This document shows positions 43,501 through 50,907 of a DNA stretch of 51,434 nucleotides, piece by piece (the stretch's first letter is position 1; each line of letters begins with the position of its first letter). The translations under genes were made by a program, and so were the position numbers. The stretch is from Acidobacteriaceae bacterium (GTDB taxonomy: Bacteria > Acidobacteriota > Terriglobia > Terriglobales > Acidobacteriaceae). Where the stretch lies: assembly GCA_025360645.1 (NCBI GenBank), contig JANYBT010000148.1, forward strand, positions 1 to 51,434, written 5' to 3'. A model generated the notes under the pieces. It saw only the letters and a list, made by a program, of their open reading frames with translations, was not told the DNA's origin and ran no database searches.

Positions 43501-43867
43501 CGTCGGCCCGCACCCCATGGCCTACCGTCGCGTCCAGATGCAGGCCCAGGGCATTTACCGCGCCCTCGATCTGGCGAATATTCCCAATGGCCGCCGCATC
43601 CGCATTGGCGGCTGCGTGATTGTGCGCCAGCGTCCCGGCACCGCCAAAGGCATGATGTTTTTGAGCCTGGAAGATGAAACCGGAATCGCCAACGCCATCA
43701 TCTCCCCTGATCTGTTGCACAAGAACCGGATGGTGCTCATCTCAGAACGGTTCCTGATGGTCGAAGGCATCCTGCAAAATCAAGACAATGTCATTCACGT
43801 CCGCGCCGAACGCGTCTCCCCGCTGTTCGTCACCGGAGCCGAAACCTCGTCCCACGATTTTCATTGA
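40544..43867 (+). CDS. dnaE2: Error-prone DNA polymerase III alpha homologue DnaE2 (ImuC)
   Basis: 1107 aa, the translesion polymerase of the mutasome. PHP domain at the N-terminus (HSRSAFSFLEGASL), catalytic core with GRGSAANSAVCYSLGI (near 365) and PDIDLDLPSGDERERVIQY (near 398), and a C-terminal OB-fold segment (RIRIGGCVIVRQRPGTAKGM, near 1015). Two extra segments of about 25 residues, at about 821-846 and 903-928, are translated from two copies of a 76-bp palindrome and are not part of the family. Both are in the same frame and keep the gene open. ATG 40544 starts the conserved MYIELHSRSAF. Its stop overlaps that of the convergent PhoB-like gene by 7 nt. Confidence 0.92.
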   Translation: MYIELHSRSAFSFLEGASLPESLVEACAAFNMPAMALLDRDGLYGSPRFHLAAKKAGLQAHVGAEVTWDAQPALPSAISQPSLCRLPLLVASRTGYQNLCRLLTRMKLRAKKEEGAVTDSELEEYAAGLICLTGGEEGPLSTGLAQHGPAEAMRRVLRLTEIFGPGNVYVELQRHFHREEETRNRAAVEIAQALQLPLLATNGVNYATPANRQLADAFTALRHHRTLATAGRLLARNAERHVKSPAQMQQLFADFPQAIANTRELSSRLEFALSDLGYEFPRYPVPTGETMMSFLRERTREGFQQHYGRAHDDLKNRARRQIERELKLIEKLELAGYFLIVWDIVRFCRRQNILSQGRGSAANSAVCYSLGITAVDPIAMDLLFERFLSEERGEWPDIDLDLPSGDERERVIQYVYSRYGQRGAAMTANVITYRNRMAAREMGKAIGFDPDTLKTIAAAVATWEFKDANDALDRRLRDAGLDLTHPRIRKYFELCVAVQDLPRHLGQHSGGMVICQGRLDCVVPLEPASMPGRVVVQWDKEDCADMGIIKVDLLGLGMMAALKDSIDFIRKHQHQEVDLAHLPADDPAVYSALQSADTVGMFQVESRAQMACLPRLRPQRFYDIVVQVALIRPGPIVGQMVNPFLKRRQGREAVTYPHPSLEPVLERTLGVPLFQEQLLRMAMIAAGFTGGEAEELRRAMGFKRSQARMQSIEEKLRTGMTRNGIPREAQEQIILSITSFALYGFPESHAASFALIAYASAYLKCHYLSAFTAALLNNQPMGFYSPATLVKDAQRHGLRVLPIDVTKSDWLCTLEAVSGEAVSGFQFQVSSKDKDSKLETGNSKLPLRLGLNYVRGLREPAAQALVRERSLGAFASIQDLTRRVPELRKDELTTLAEIGALNSISSFEFQVSSKSKDSKLETRNSKLPCSPHRRDALWQVERAVRAPGPLLEELPEDLPATAAATPLHAMNHEERLVADFRGTGLTVGPHPMAYRRVQMQAQGIYRALDLANIPNGRRIRIGGCVIVRQRPGTAKGMMFLSLEDETGIANAIISPDLLHKNRMVLISERFLMVEGILQNQDNVIHVRAERVSPLFVTGAETSSHDFH
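43004..43079 (+). repeat. Palindromic element copy 1 inside dnaE2
   Basis: 33-bp arms (43004-43036 and 43047-43079) match at 31 of 33 positions around the 10-nt loop AAAGACAAAG. It starts on a codon boundary and adds a hydrophilic segment with the core FQFQVSSKDKDSKLETGN. Just before it, GAAGCAGTTTC occurs twice (42987 and 43001), as a small direct repeat. Confidence 0.92.
43250..43325 (+). repeat. Palindromic element copy 2 inside dnaE2
   Basis: Arms 43250-43282 and 43293-43325 match at 29 of 33 positions around the loop AAAAGCAAAG. It begins 246 bp after copy 1, in the same reading phase, and yields FEFQVSSKSKDSKLETRN, nearly the same peptide as copy 1. Confidence 0.92.
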
Positions 43868-44631
43868 TCGCGGGAAACCTGATCTCGGGAAGCCTGTGGT
43901 GGCGTCTCCCGCGGCGCTTCAAACCGATACCCGATCCCGCGCAACGTCCGCAAAAACTGCGGATGCCTGGGGTCTCGCTCAATCTTCTCCCGCAGCCGCC
44001 GTACATACACGTCGATCGAACGCGGCGTCACGTAGGCCGTGTCTTTCCACACTGCATCCAGTAACTGATCGCGCGTAAACACCCGGCCTCGATGGTTGGC
44101 CAGATACTCCAGCAAGCGGAATTCCCGCACCGTGGTCAACACTGTCTTGCCCTCAATCCGCACCGTCATCGACGAAACATCAATCTCCAAATCGCCAAAC
44201 TGAATCACGTCCATCGTCGGCGACTCCTGCTGCCGACGCAGAATCGTCCGCACCCGCGCCAACAGTTCCCGCGGGCTGAAGGGTTTGGTCACGTAGTCGT
44301 CGCCGCCCAGGTCAAATCCGTGGATGCGGTCGGCCTCGCCCGTTTTCGCGGTCAGGAAAATTACCGGCACTCGCGCCAGACGTGCGGTCCGCCGGATTTC
44401 GCGGCACAAATCAAATCCGCTCGTGCCCGGCAGCATTACATCCAGCAAAAACAGCGCGGGACGCTCCTGCAGCGCTGCCCCGACCACTTGCGCTCCGGAT
44501 GCGAAGGTCGCAACTTCGTACCCCGCCGAATGCAGGTTGTGTTCGATCAGCCGCGAAATGTCCAGGTCATCCTCGACCACGAAGACCAGAGTCCTGGCGG
44601 ATGGCACGTTCTCTCGTTCTGCGAAATTCAT
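43861..44631 (-). CDS. OmpR/PhoB-like response regulator
   Basis: 256 aa. Intact receiver with VVEDDLDISR acidic pair, phospho-Asp in FLLDVMLPG (near residue 63), Thr in VIFLTAKTG and Lys in TKPFSP. A winged helix follows (about 150-240): TTVREFRLLEYLANHRG and PRSIDVYVRRLREKIE. The PhoU gene just upstream on the same strand suggests phosphate control (PhoB role), but no PhoR kinase or Pst transporter is in the window, so the exact signal is inferred. The C-terminal tail repeats SRDQ twice (SRDQVSRDQ). Overlaps the dnaE2 stop convergently. Confidence 0.88.
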   Translation of the reverse strand: MNFAERENVPSARTLVFVVEDDLDISRLIEHNLHSAGYEVATFASGAQVVGAALQERPALFLLDVMLPGTSGFDLCREIRRTARLARVPVIFLTAKTGEADRIHGFDLGGDDYVTKPFSPRELLARVRTILRRQQESPTMDVIQFGDLEIDVSSMTVRIEGKTVLTTVREFRLLEYLANHRGRVFTRDQLLDAVWKDTAYVTPRSIDVYVRRLREKIERDPRHPQFLRTLRGIGYRFEAPRETPPQASRDQVSRDQ

Positions 44632-44649
44632 GCAGCTCTCACCCCAAGC

Positions 44650-44754
44650 GCTTGCAATGACTGTGCGATCAATAACTATGCAGTTAATAACTGAGCAAGT
44701 AATGACTGGGCAATGAATGACTGCGCAATGAATGACCGGGCAATCGAATGTCCT
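44650..44754. repeat. 15-bp degenerate tandem repeat, seven units, upstream of the response regulator
   Basis: Seven contiguous 15-bp units with consensus GCAATGAATGACTGG (plus strand), at 44650, 44665, 44680, 44695, 44710, 44725 and 44740. Units 5 and 6 match best. On the minus strand each unit reads CxGTCATTxATTGC. It begins about 19 bp upstream of the regulator start, in the leader/promoter, and resembles in spirit an iterated transcription-factor site. Confidence 0.85.
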
Positions 44755-44845
44755 ACTCAGGCTTGAGTCTAGGCGGGTAATGTTGCGGAGATGTGTCTTG
44801 CGTGTGAATGCACGGTGAATTTCTGGCCCAACCGGGCGAGCGCCC

Positions 44846-45880
44846 CTAGCTGGACATCAATCGTTTGGGCACGTGTCGCAAGCTGCGTCCTTCAATCAGG
44901 CTGAACAGCTCTTCGGCCAGGTTCTTGGTATGGTCGCCCACCCGTTCCAGCGCCTGCGCCATCAGCAGCACGTCGAACCCCTGCATGTGCCGCTTTGCGT
45001 TGGCGCTCTGCAAGTGGCGCTGAAACAACCCATGGCAAATCTGGTCCACTTCGGTGTCCGTGCGCAGCACCCGGCGCGCGCATTCCAAGTCCCGCTCCAG
45101 AAAGCCCCGGTACATGTCATCCAGCATGCCGCACAAGATGTCCGCCATGGCCACCAATTGCACGCTATCCGCTTGCGCCAAGTGTGCCGGACGCGGCTGC
45201 AAATGTAGCGCCACGCTATACACCAGGTCGCCGATGCGTTCCAGATCCGTGATGAACTTCAGGCAAGCCAGCAGTTGGCGGGCCTTGGTCTCGCCCACCC
45301 GCGTGATCGCCGCCGGCATCCGCTCGTCAATCTGTCGTTCGATGTGGTCCAGTTCTTTTTCGCAATCGCGCGTGGCCAGGAAGGCAATGCGCGACGAGTT
45401 CACCAGCAGGTCTTTGGCGTTGTACACCGCGTCGCGTGCAATTAGCAGCGCCTTCAGCACCAGCGGCGTCAACTCGTCGCGCACCGTCGCATAACGCTTG
45501 GCCGCGTTGAGCGCGCGATTTGCGCCGACCCCTCGGGCAGCGTCGCCGGTGCGAGCAGCATTGGGCGCGTCGGCCGTGCGGGTTCCGCCAGCCGTGCGGG
45601 CACTGTCGGGCGGGTTGGCCTCGCGGGTTGCGCCGACCGCGCGAGTTGCACCAGTCGCGTCGGTCGTTCGGGCAGCGCCAGCCGTGCGCGCAGCGCCGAC
45701 CGCGCGAGTTGCACCGACCGTGCGGGAAACGTCGGCCGCCCGAGTTGCGCCAGCCGCGTGAGTTGTGCCGGACGTGCCAGCAACGCCAGCAGCGCGGGCA
45801 GCGTTGGCCGCGCCAGCCGCGGGCGCCTTGCGAATCTTCGGTTTTTCGGACCGCCGCAGCGGTGCTTTTCCCAGGCTCAC
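44846..45880 (-). CDS. phoU: PhoU-domain protein with repetitive Ala/Arg/Thr-rich N-terminal tail
   Basis: 344 aa. The last 200 residues form two PhoU repeats (ELTPLVLKALLIARDAVYNA, then the paired-helix DLERIGDLVYSVALHL and ALERVGDHTKNLAEELF signatures with ERxGD). PhoU dampens the PhoR/PhoB response with the Pst transporter. The first roughly 130 residues are not PhoU: a low-complexity tail of R-[AT]-x-G-A-x hexamers with Arg at 6- or 9-residue spacing. GTG 45880 is proposed; TTG 45913 would add 11 residues. With the extension the protein is about 120 residues longer than usual. Confidence 0.8.
   Translation of the reverse strand: MSLGKAPLRRSEKPKIRKAPAAGAANAARAAGVAGTSGTTHAAGATRAADVSRTVGATRAVGAARTAGAARTTDATGATRAVGATREANPPDSARTAGGTRTADAPNAARTGDAARGVGANRALNAAKRYATVRDELTPLVLKALLIARDAVYNAKDLLVNSSRIAFLATRDCEKELDHIERQIDERMPAAITRVGETKARQLLACLKFITDLERIGDLVYSVALHLQPRPAHLAQADSVQLVAMADILCGMLDDMYRGFLERDLECARRVLRTDTEVDQICHGLFQRHLQSANAKRHMQGFDVLLMAQALERVGDHTKNLAEELFSLIEGRSLRHVPKRLMSS
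45494..45796 (-). repeat. 18/27-bp coding repeats in the PhoU tail
   Basis: The tail DNA repeats with an 18-bp basic period (hexapeptide of the type RAVGAT), stretched to 27 bp in places. Arg residues recur every 6 or 9 positions about a dozen times. The repeat is degenerate at both DNA and protein level, which fits replication slippage followed by drift. Confidence 0.75.
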
Positions 45881-46388
45881 AGATATGAATCCACTTCGAT
45901 CATATGCACACAATGTGAAAATGAGGTTAAAAATCCGTCTCCGCTAAATGGCGCGCGCCAGAGTGATGCACGCGCCAGAGTGACCCGCGCGCAAATGCGG
46001 CAAGCGGGCCGGTACAGTCCTGCGATACAAAGCGACCTTTCCATAATCCATCCTGCATGAATACTTCCGTGCCGGATAACGCGCGCTACAGACTAACCAC
46101 GCGACCGCGAGACAGTTCGCCGGCGAACCACCCTCCCACATTTGTCATCCTGAGCGCCCCTCCTACAACTCCTAGAGCGCCGCAACATCCCCCGGCGCGA
46201 AGGACCTGCTTTCCGCTTCGACCCTCCTCCTCTCTTCTAATCCCCAGGCCTCCCCCCTTGCTCCGCCCCCCAGACCCCCCCTATCTCTATGATTACAAAG
46301 CCCCAATCTCCCGGGCATCCATTTCCCCAACACCCCCATCCAATAATTTAACTAACCGGTTAATCAAATCCGGGTGAGGAAGGTTTCT
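45881..46388. other. Intergenic region between phoU and the BON gene
   Basis: About 500 bp without a convincing gene. It holds a 13-bp direct repeat CGCGCCAGAGTGA (45954-45966 and 45971-45983) and, at 46141-46213, TTTGTCATCCTGAGCG and GCGAAGGACCTGCTTT flanking a 42-nt middle. I associate these two strings with a repeat dispersed between genes in Acidobacteria. 46240-46340 is C-rich and otherwise empty. Confidence 0.4.
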
Positions 46389-47159
46389 ATGAAAAATGCA
46401 GTTCGATCGTTCGTTCTATTCGCTTCGGTAGCCGGGCTCAGCGCCGCTTCCTTGGCGCAGTCCGACGCTGCTGCCCGCGACGCCGTTGCCCGCTATGACC
46501 AGCCCACGCAGCAGGCCGTCGTCCAAAAGCTATCGAGTAAGTCCCAGTTCAAGAGCGTGAATGCCTCGGTGCAGGAAGGTATCGTCACTTTGACCGGCAC
46601 CGTTCATCTCTATCAGGCCAAACTCGACGCCGCCGGTAAGGTCCGCAAGATGGATCATGTGCAAGGTGTGCGCAACCTCATCACCGTGGATGGCGAGCCC
46701 ATTCCCGACCAGAAATTGCAGACGGACCTCAATCGCAAACTGAAGTTGGACCGCATCGGCTATTTCGACAACACCTTCAACTACATCACGGTGGCGGTGA
46801 AAGACGGCGTGGTCAGCGTGGACGGGGAAACCGCCAGCTATCCCGCGCGCGATTCCGCTCTTGCCCTGGTGCAGCGCGCCGAAGGCGTGAAGGACGTGGT
46901 CAACAACATCAAGATGCTGCCCAATTCGCTGTTTGACGACTCGATTCGCCGGGCGGCGGTGCGCGAACTTTATGGCGACAACGTTCTCGGACGCTATGCC
47001 AGCGACCCCGCGCATCCCATCCGCATCATCGTCGAAAACGGCCACCTCAGCCTCTATGGCACGGTGGAGCGCGAGATGGACAAGAATATTGCCGGCGTCC
47101 GCGCCAGCGGAGTCGAGGGCGCCTTCAGCGTCCAGAATAACCTGGTAGTCAGCCGCTAA
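46389..47159 (+). CDS. Exported BON-domain protein
   Basis: 256 aa with a signal peptide (MKNAVRSFVLFASVAGLSAA, cut after SLAQ). Three BON domains follow, each with the hydrophobic-Gly pattern: VNASVQEGIVTLTGTVHLY (near 60), YITVAVKDGVVSVDGE (near 135) and IIVENGHLSLYGTVERE (near 217). BON domains are periplasmic and bind phospholipid or osmotic-stress partners (OsmY family). A good ribosome site (GAGGAAGG) precedes ATG 46389. It ends at a terminator. Confidence 0.88.
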   Translation: MKNAVRSFVLFASVAGLSAASLAQSDAAARDAVARYDQPTQQAVVQKLSSKSQFKSVNASVQEGIVTLTGTVHLYQAKLDAAGKVRKMDHVQGVRNLITVDGEPIPDQKLQTDLNRKLKLDRIGYFDNTFNYITVAVKDGVVSVDGETASYPARDSALALVQRAEGVKDVVNNIKMLPNSLFDDSIRRAAVRELYGDNVLGRYASDPAHPIRIIVENGHLSLYGTVEREMDKNIAGVRASGVEGAFSVQNNLVVSR

Positions 47160-47183
47160 CTCGAAGCCTCAACTCTCTCCTTG

Positions 47184-47213
47184 GGCACGGCCAACCAGCC
47201 GTGCCTTTTTTTT
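47184..47213 (+). terminator. Rho-independent terminator after the BON gene
   Basis: GGCACGGC (47184-47191) and GCCGTGCC (47198-47205) around a 6-nt loop, followed by eight T residues. It lies just before the stop of the convergent hinT gene. Confidence 0.92.
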
Positions 47214-47215
47214 GC

Positions 47216-47557
47216 CTACCCCGGAGGCCAGCTCAAATCGCGCCCGCCCACCAGATGCACGTGCAGGTGAAACACCGATTGGCCTGACCGCGGTCCCACG
47301 TTGGTGACCGTGCGGTAACCGTCCTCAATGCCGCGCTCGCGAGCAATCTGCGCCGCCGCCAGATGGCACCTCCCGATCATCTCCGCGTGCTCGGCCCCCG
47401 CTTCCTTCAATCCCGCTAAATGCTTTTTCGGCACGATCAGCACATGCGTCGGCGCCTTCGGGTCAATGTCTTCAAAGGCGTACACCTGCTCGTCCTGGTA
47501 CACCAGCTTCGACGGAATCTTCCCGTCAATAATCTTGCAGAATAAGCAATCAACCAT
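47216..47557 (-). CDS. hinT: HIT-family purine nucleoside phosphoramidase-like protein
   Basis: 113 aa. CLFCKIIDGKIPSKLVY at the N-terminus and HLHVHLVGG near residue 98, the HIT active site with the nucleophilic His. HinT proteins hydrolyse AMP-amine phosphoramidates such as AMP-lysine. It ends with the usual LSWPPG tail. It is the last normal gene before the Septu-like island. Confidence 0.92.
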   Translation of the reverse strand: MVDCLFCKIIDGKIPSKLVYQDEQVYAFEDIDPKAPTHVLIVPKKHLAGLKEAGAEHAEMIGRCHLAAAQIARERGIEDGYRTVTNVGPRSGQSVFHLHVHLVGGRDLSWPPG

Positions 47558-47678
47558 GTACGCTAGGGTACCAGAAGTGCAAGTCGAAGCCGCTCACCCG
47601 AAAACATCGAGCCAAGATGGAGCAACACCACCCAAAGCGGTGCGGGCGACTTAGCTGTGTGTCCGCCGGGGGCTTCGC

Positions 47679-47684
47679 TACAAT
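47679..47684 (+). promoter_or_regulatory. Candidate -10 box of the Septu-like pair
   Basis: TACAAT about 59 bp before the GTG at 47743. The start also has a clear GAGGAA ribosome site 8 nt upstream. No -35 box is evident. Confidence 0.35.
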
Positions 47685-47742
47685 AGCCTCTTCAAAGCGT
47701 CTTGCGCTAGACTAGTCCATCCACGCACCAGAGGAATTCAAA

Positions 47743-49016
47743 GTGAGAATCGACCACTTAACTGTTACGAATTTCAGCGGATTTGCGCAACGGTAATTTG
47801 CCTTCAATCCGCGCTTCAACCTGCTCGTCGGCGATAACGCCACCGGGAAGACATCTGCGCTGGATGCCGTTTCTATCGCGCTAGGGAGCTGGTTCCTGGG
47901 CCTTAGAGGGTATGCAACCCCTATTGGTATCGCAGCGGAACAAGTTCACGTGGTGCCTCACTCCCACCCGGACAGTTGGTCTTTTGAAAAACAGTTTCCC
48001 TGCCGGATCGAGGCCCGAGGTCTGGTCACCGGAAGCCTCCTCGATTGGGCAAGGGAATTATGCCATGAGGGAGGACGGACAACCACTGCGGAGGCTCGAA
48101 ACATCAGTGACGCTGCGAGGAAGGCTGAACAGAACGTCAGAAATGGCGAGAGTATTACTCTGCCGCTCATCTGCACCTATGGCACCGAAAGACTTTGGTT
48201 TGAGTCCACCCATAGGATCAGCAAGAAGCAGCCCCCCCAAAACACTGGATTGCCGTCGCGACTTGATGGTTACAAAGACTGTATCGATTTCACAATTCAG
48301 GGGTCTTCCCTGGTGGAATGGGTCCAGGCGGAAGTTTCTGCCGGCCAGCAGCAAAAAGAAGAGACGATTGCCTGGGGAGCATTCAAGAAATCGATCATCC
48401 AATGTGTTGAAACGCCACATCGGTGTACTATGACGAGCGCTACAAAGATCTCGTCGTCGATACCAAGCATTACGGCCCTCACCTCTTCAAGAACCTGAGT
48501 GACGGACAGCGTATTGTGCTTACGCTTGTCGGGGATTTAGTTCGGCGGGCAGCCACCCTAAATCCCCATCTTGCGGATCGCGTCATCCAGGAAACCTCTG
48601 GCGTTGTCCTCATCGATGAATTGGACTTGCATCTTCATCCTAAGTGGCAGCGTCACGTGGCTCAAGACCTTAAAAACACTTTTCCAAATATTCAATTTAT
48701 TGCTACTACACATTCGCCGCAATTAATCGGAGAGACTCCAACCGAAGAGGTCATCCCTCTCAGCGATGGAGAAGCCACCAACCCTGCCCAATCCTTTGGA
48801 ATGGACTCAAACTGGATTCTACAACACGTGATGGGCGTAGAAGACCGGGATCCTAGCATTAAACGCAGGATCGACGAGATCGAACGTTTGATCGGCGATT
48901 TGAACTTACAAGCTGCAAAGAACAAAATCGTCGAGATCCGTTCAGAGATCGGCAATCATCGCGACCTGGTTCGCTTTTCCGCCCAAATTGACCGGCTTGG
49001 CGACAAACATCAGTGA
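47743..49016 (+). pseudogene. ptuA: Septu PtuA-like AAA/SMC-type ATPase, broken by a nonsense codon and a frameshift
   Basis: The reconstructed protein has all parts of a PtuA/OLD-type ATPase: N-terminal IDHLTVTNFSGFAQR, Walker A LLVGDNATGKTS, a signature motif NLSDGQR, Walker B VVLIDELDLHLHP and ATTHSPQLI. Codon 18 is TAA (47794-47796), where family members continue directly into the FAFNPRF strand. Near 48411 one base is missing, moving the reading from the first frame into the frame that begins VYYDERYKDLVV at 48423. Restarts could yield fragments, but no complete ATPase. Followed by ptuB with a GTGA overlap (49013-49016). The region is lower in GC than its neighbours, suggesting transfer. 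Confidence 0.8.
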
Positions 49017-49693
49017 GACGAATTATCAAGCTCTCGGAGCCGGAGGCACTTCGGTCTTGGAAGAAAGCGAACGCCCCAGCGCCACAAAACCTTACTTATA
49101 ACAATCTTACTAAAGCTCCAGTCAAGAGTCAAATGCTACTGGAGCAAGGCTACTTGTGTGCCTATACGATGCTTAGAATCGATACCATAGACGACTGTCA
49201 CATTGAGCACATCGCACCGCAGAGCCAAGCCAACCAACCGCCCCAAAATGAAATCGATTACAACAACCTGCTTGCCTGCATCCCAAGCAACACTCCTGGC
49301 CACCGGCCAGGAATATCCATCCCGTATGGTGCAAACGTCAAGGCCAACGTAACCGTGGACGAAGACAGTTTTGTGTCGCCTCTCCACCCGGATGTCGAAG
49401 ATCGATTTCAATACCGGCCGGACGGTACTGTGTCTCAAGTTGACGCTGCCGCGGAAAACACAATCAGGATTCTTGCCCTGAATCACTCCGCGCTGCGGGA
49501 ACTTCGGAAAGCCGCGATTGACGAACGCGTCTGGGGCGCGGAAATACTGACCGCCGACCAAGCGGACCAACTCTCTCACAGAATCATGGACGCTGATCGA
49601 GATGGGAGAATCCCAGAGTTTTGTTTGGCAATATCACAAGTAGCCGCATGGTACGCGGGAGCGAAGAGAAAGCCAGCTGATCAACTCGGCTAA
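49013..49693 (+). CDS. ptuB: PtuB-like HNH-family protein of a Septu-type system
   Basis: 226 aa. HNH/PtuB core: LCAYTMLRIDTIDDCHIEHI with Cys49, Cys62, His63 and His66, then DYNNLLACIPSN with the HNH Asn near 84-85. In Septu, PtuB is the nuclease partner of PtuA in phage defence. Its frame is intact although ptuA is broken, so it may now be unregulated or unused. A classic second CxxC zinc knuckle is not obvious (CAYT). The gene starts on the ptuA stop (GTGA). Confidence 0.75.
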   Translation: MRRIIKLSEPEALRSWKKANAPAPQNLTYNNLTKAPVKSQMLLEQGYLCAYTMLRIDTIDDCHIEHIAPQSQANQPPQNEIDYNNLLACIPSNTPGHRPGISIPYGANVKANVTVDEDSFVSPLHPDVEDRFQYRPDGTVSQVDAAAENTIRILALNHSALRELRKAAIDERVWGAEILTADQADQLSHRIMDADRDGRIPEFCLAISQVAAWYAGAKRKPADQLG

Positions 49694-49764
49694 CCCGAAA
49701 TCCAAGAGAGTTCTGTAGAAGTGATTTAGTCTGGGTTATGCAATACACAGAGGGCTTGACCCCC

Positions 49765-50553
49765 TCAGTCCACTCTAACCAGAAACACTTCCCCCTCGGG
49801 AGTCTTAGTCTCACTTACTAACTGTTGGGCGCGCACGCGGTCATCGCCCGCCACTCTTACCCGCACCCACCATCCCCCCGCCGGGCTTTCGAAGCTCTGC
49901 ACTTTGGCGGAGTGGTAGCGACGCGCCAGATGCCGCACTAGTTCGTCCGCGGTACCCTCTTCGGCAATCGACCCGATCTGCACCGTCCAGCGCCCGCCCG
50001 TATCCAGTGGCGCCGGCGCTTTCAACACCTCCAGCCGCACCGGCGCAATCCCCGCTCGATACACATCAATCGCTTTGGCCGCCGCCATCGACAAATCTAC
50101 AATCCTGCCCGGCACAAACGGTCCACGGTCATTGATCCGCACCAGCGCCGAACGCCCGGTCTTGCTGTTTGTTACCCGCACAATCGAGCCCATCGGCAGT
50201 GTCAAATGCGCCGCCGTCATCGCGTTCATGTTATAGACTTCGCCGTTCGCAGCCTTGCGATTGTGATAAGGCGGGCCATACCAGCTCGCCGTCCCGGTTT
50301 CAACATAGATGGGTTTCGCGCCCGCAGGGATCCCCGCATCGAGGTCGCCCGCATCTCTCTCAACGCCAACACCTTTCGGTGGAGTGGTTTCGGATTGCGT
50401 CTGTGCTTCGGTCTGAACCGACGGGATCGCAGGCGGCGGCGGAGTTTTTACCCGCGCCTGCTTATGGCCGCCGCAGGCGCTCGCGAATCCGAGCAGCGCC
50501 ACCACCAAAGCAATGGAAACTCCGCGCGCTAGTCCGCCCACTAGTCCGCGCAC
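49765..50553 (-). CDS. rlpA: RlpA-like lipoprotein with SPOR domain
   Basis: 262 aa. GTG 50553 opens a lipoprotein signal ending in GFASAC (Cys near residue 24). The double-psi beta-barrel RlpA domain is at about 85-175 (GTASWYGPPYHNRKAANGE, RINDRGPFVPGRIVDLS), and a SPOR domain at about 185-262 (RWTVQIGSIAEEGTADELV). RlpA acts as a septal lytic transglycosylase or murein-binding protein. Its start shares one base with the stop of the upstream small gene (TAGTG), so they are coupled. In-frame sequence further up is opposite-strand coding and was not used. Confidence 0.9.
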   Translation of the reverse strand: MRGLVGGLARGVSIALVVALLGFASACGGHKQARVKTPPPPAIPSVQTEAQTQSETTPPKGVGVERDAGDLDAGIPAGAKPIYVETGTASWYGPPYHNRKAANGEVYNMNAMTAAHLTLPMGSIVRVTNSKTGRSALVRINDRGPFVPGRIVDLSMAAAKAIDVYRAGIAPVRLEVLKAPAPLDTGGRWTVQIGSIAEEGTADELVRHLARRYHSAKVQSFESPAGGWWVRVRVAGDDRVRAQQLVSETKTPEGEVFLVRVD

Positions 50554-50777
50554 TAGGTTTTCGGTGTGTGCTTCTCGATGGTGTCGGCCAGATCTTTCAG
50601 CTTGTCCGCCGCCACTCGCATCGCTTTGCTTGAGTTGTTGCGGATCGCCGGCACTAACTCGTCGTTGAGGAACTTGAGCAGCTCCGCCGACTCTTTCTCT
50701 ACGGTTTCGGCCATGCCGGCCACCGATTTGTTCACGCGTGCCGACGCTTCCTCGACCTTGCGGTTGAAGTCGTTCAT
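50553..50777 (-). CDS. Small coiled-coil protein upstream of rlpA
   Basis: 74 aa, all-helical and amphipathic: VEEASARVNKSVAGMAETVE and AIRNNSSKAMRVAADKLKDL form two heptad-rich helices. No signal peptide or membrane segment. ATG 50777 with an AAGGGA ribosome site was chosen over a start 16 residues earlier. Coupled to rlpA (TAGTG). Looks like a small phasin- or apolipoprotein-like helical protein, but I do not recognise the family. Confidence 0.65.
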   Translation of the reverse strand: MNDFNRKVEEASARVNKSVAGMAETVEKESAELLKFLNDELVPAIRNNSSKAMRVAADKLKDLADTIEKHTPKT

Positions 50778-50893
50778 CAGGGTCCCTTCCGATAGCAAAA
50801 ATGTAGTCCACGCAAATGCGGACACCAGGCACGCTCATTATGTCGCGCTCCCGCGTCGTGGTCAATTGGCGAGTCTGAGGCTGCCCGCTTCGG

Positions 50894-50899
50894 TACAAT
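50894..50899 (+). promoter_or_regulatory. Candidate -10 box of mutY
   Basis: TACAAT 8 nt before the mutY ATG, implying a leaderless mRNA. No clear -35 box at 16-18 bp. Confidence 0.4.
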
Positions 50900-50907
50900 C
50901 CTGCTTC

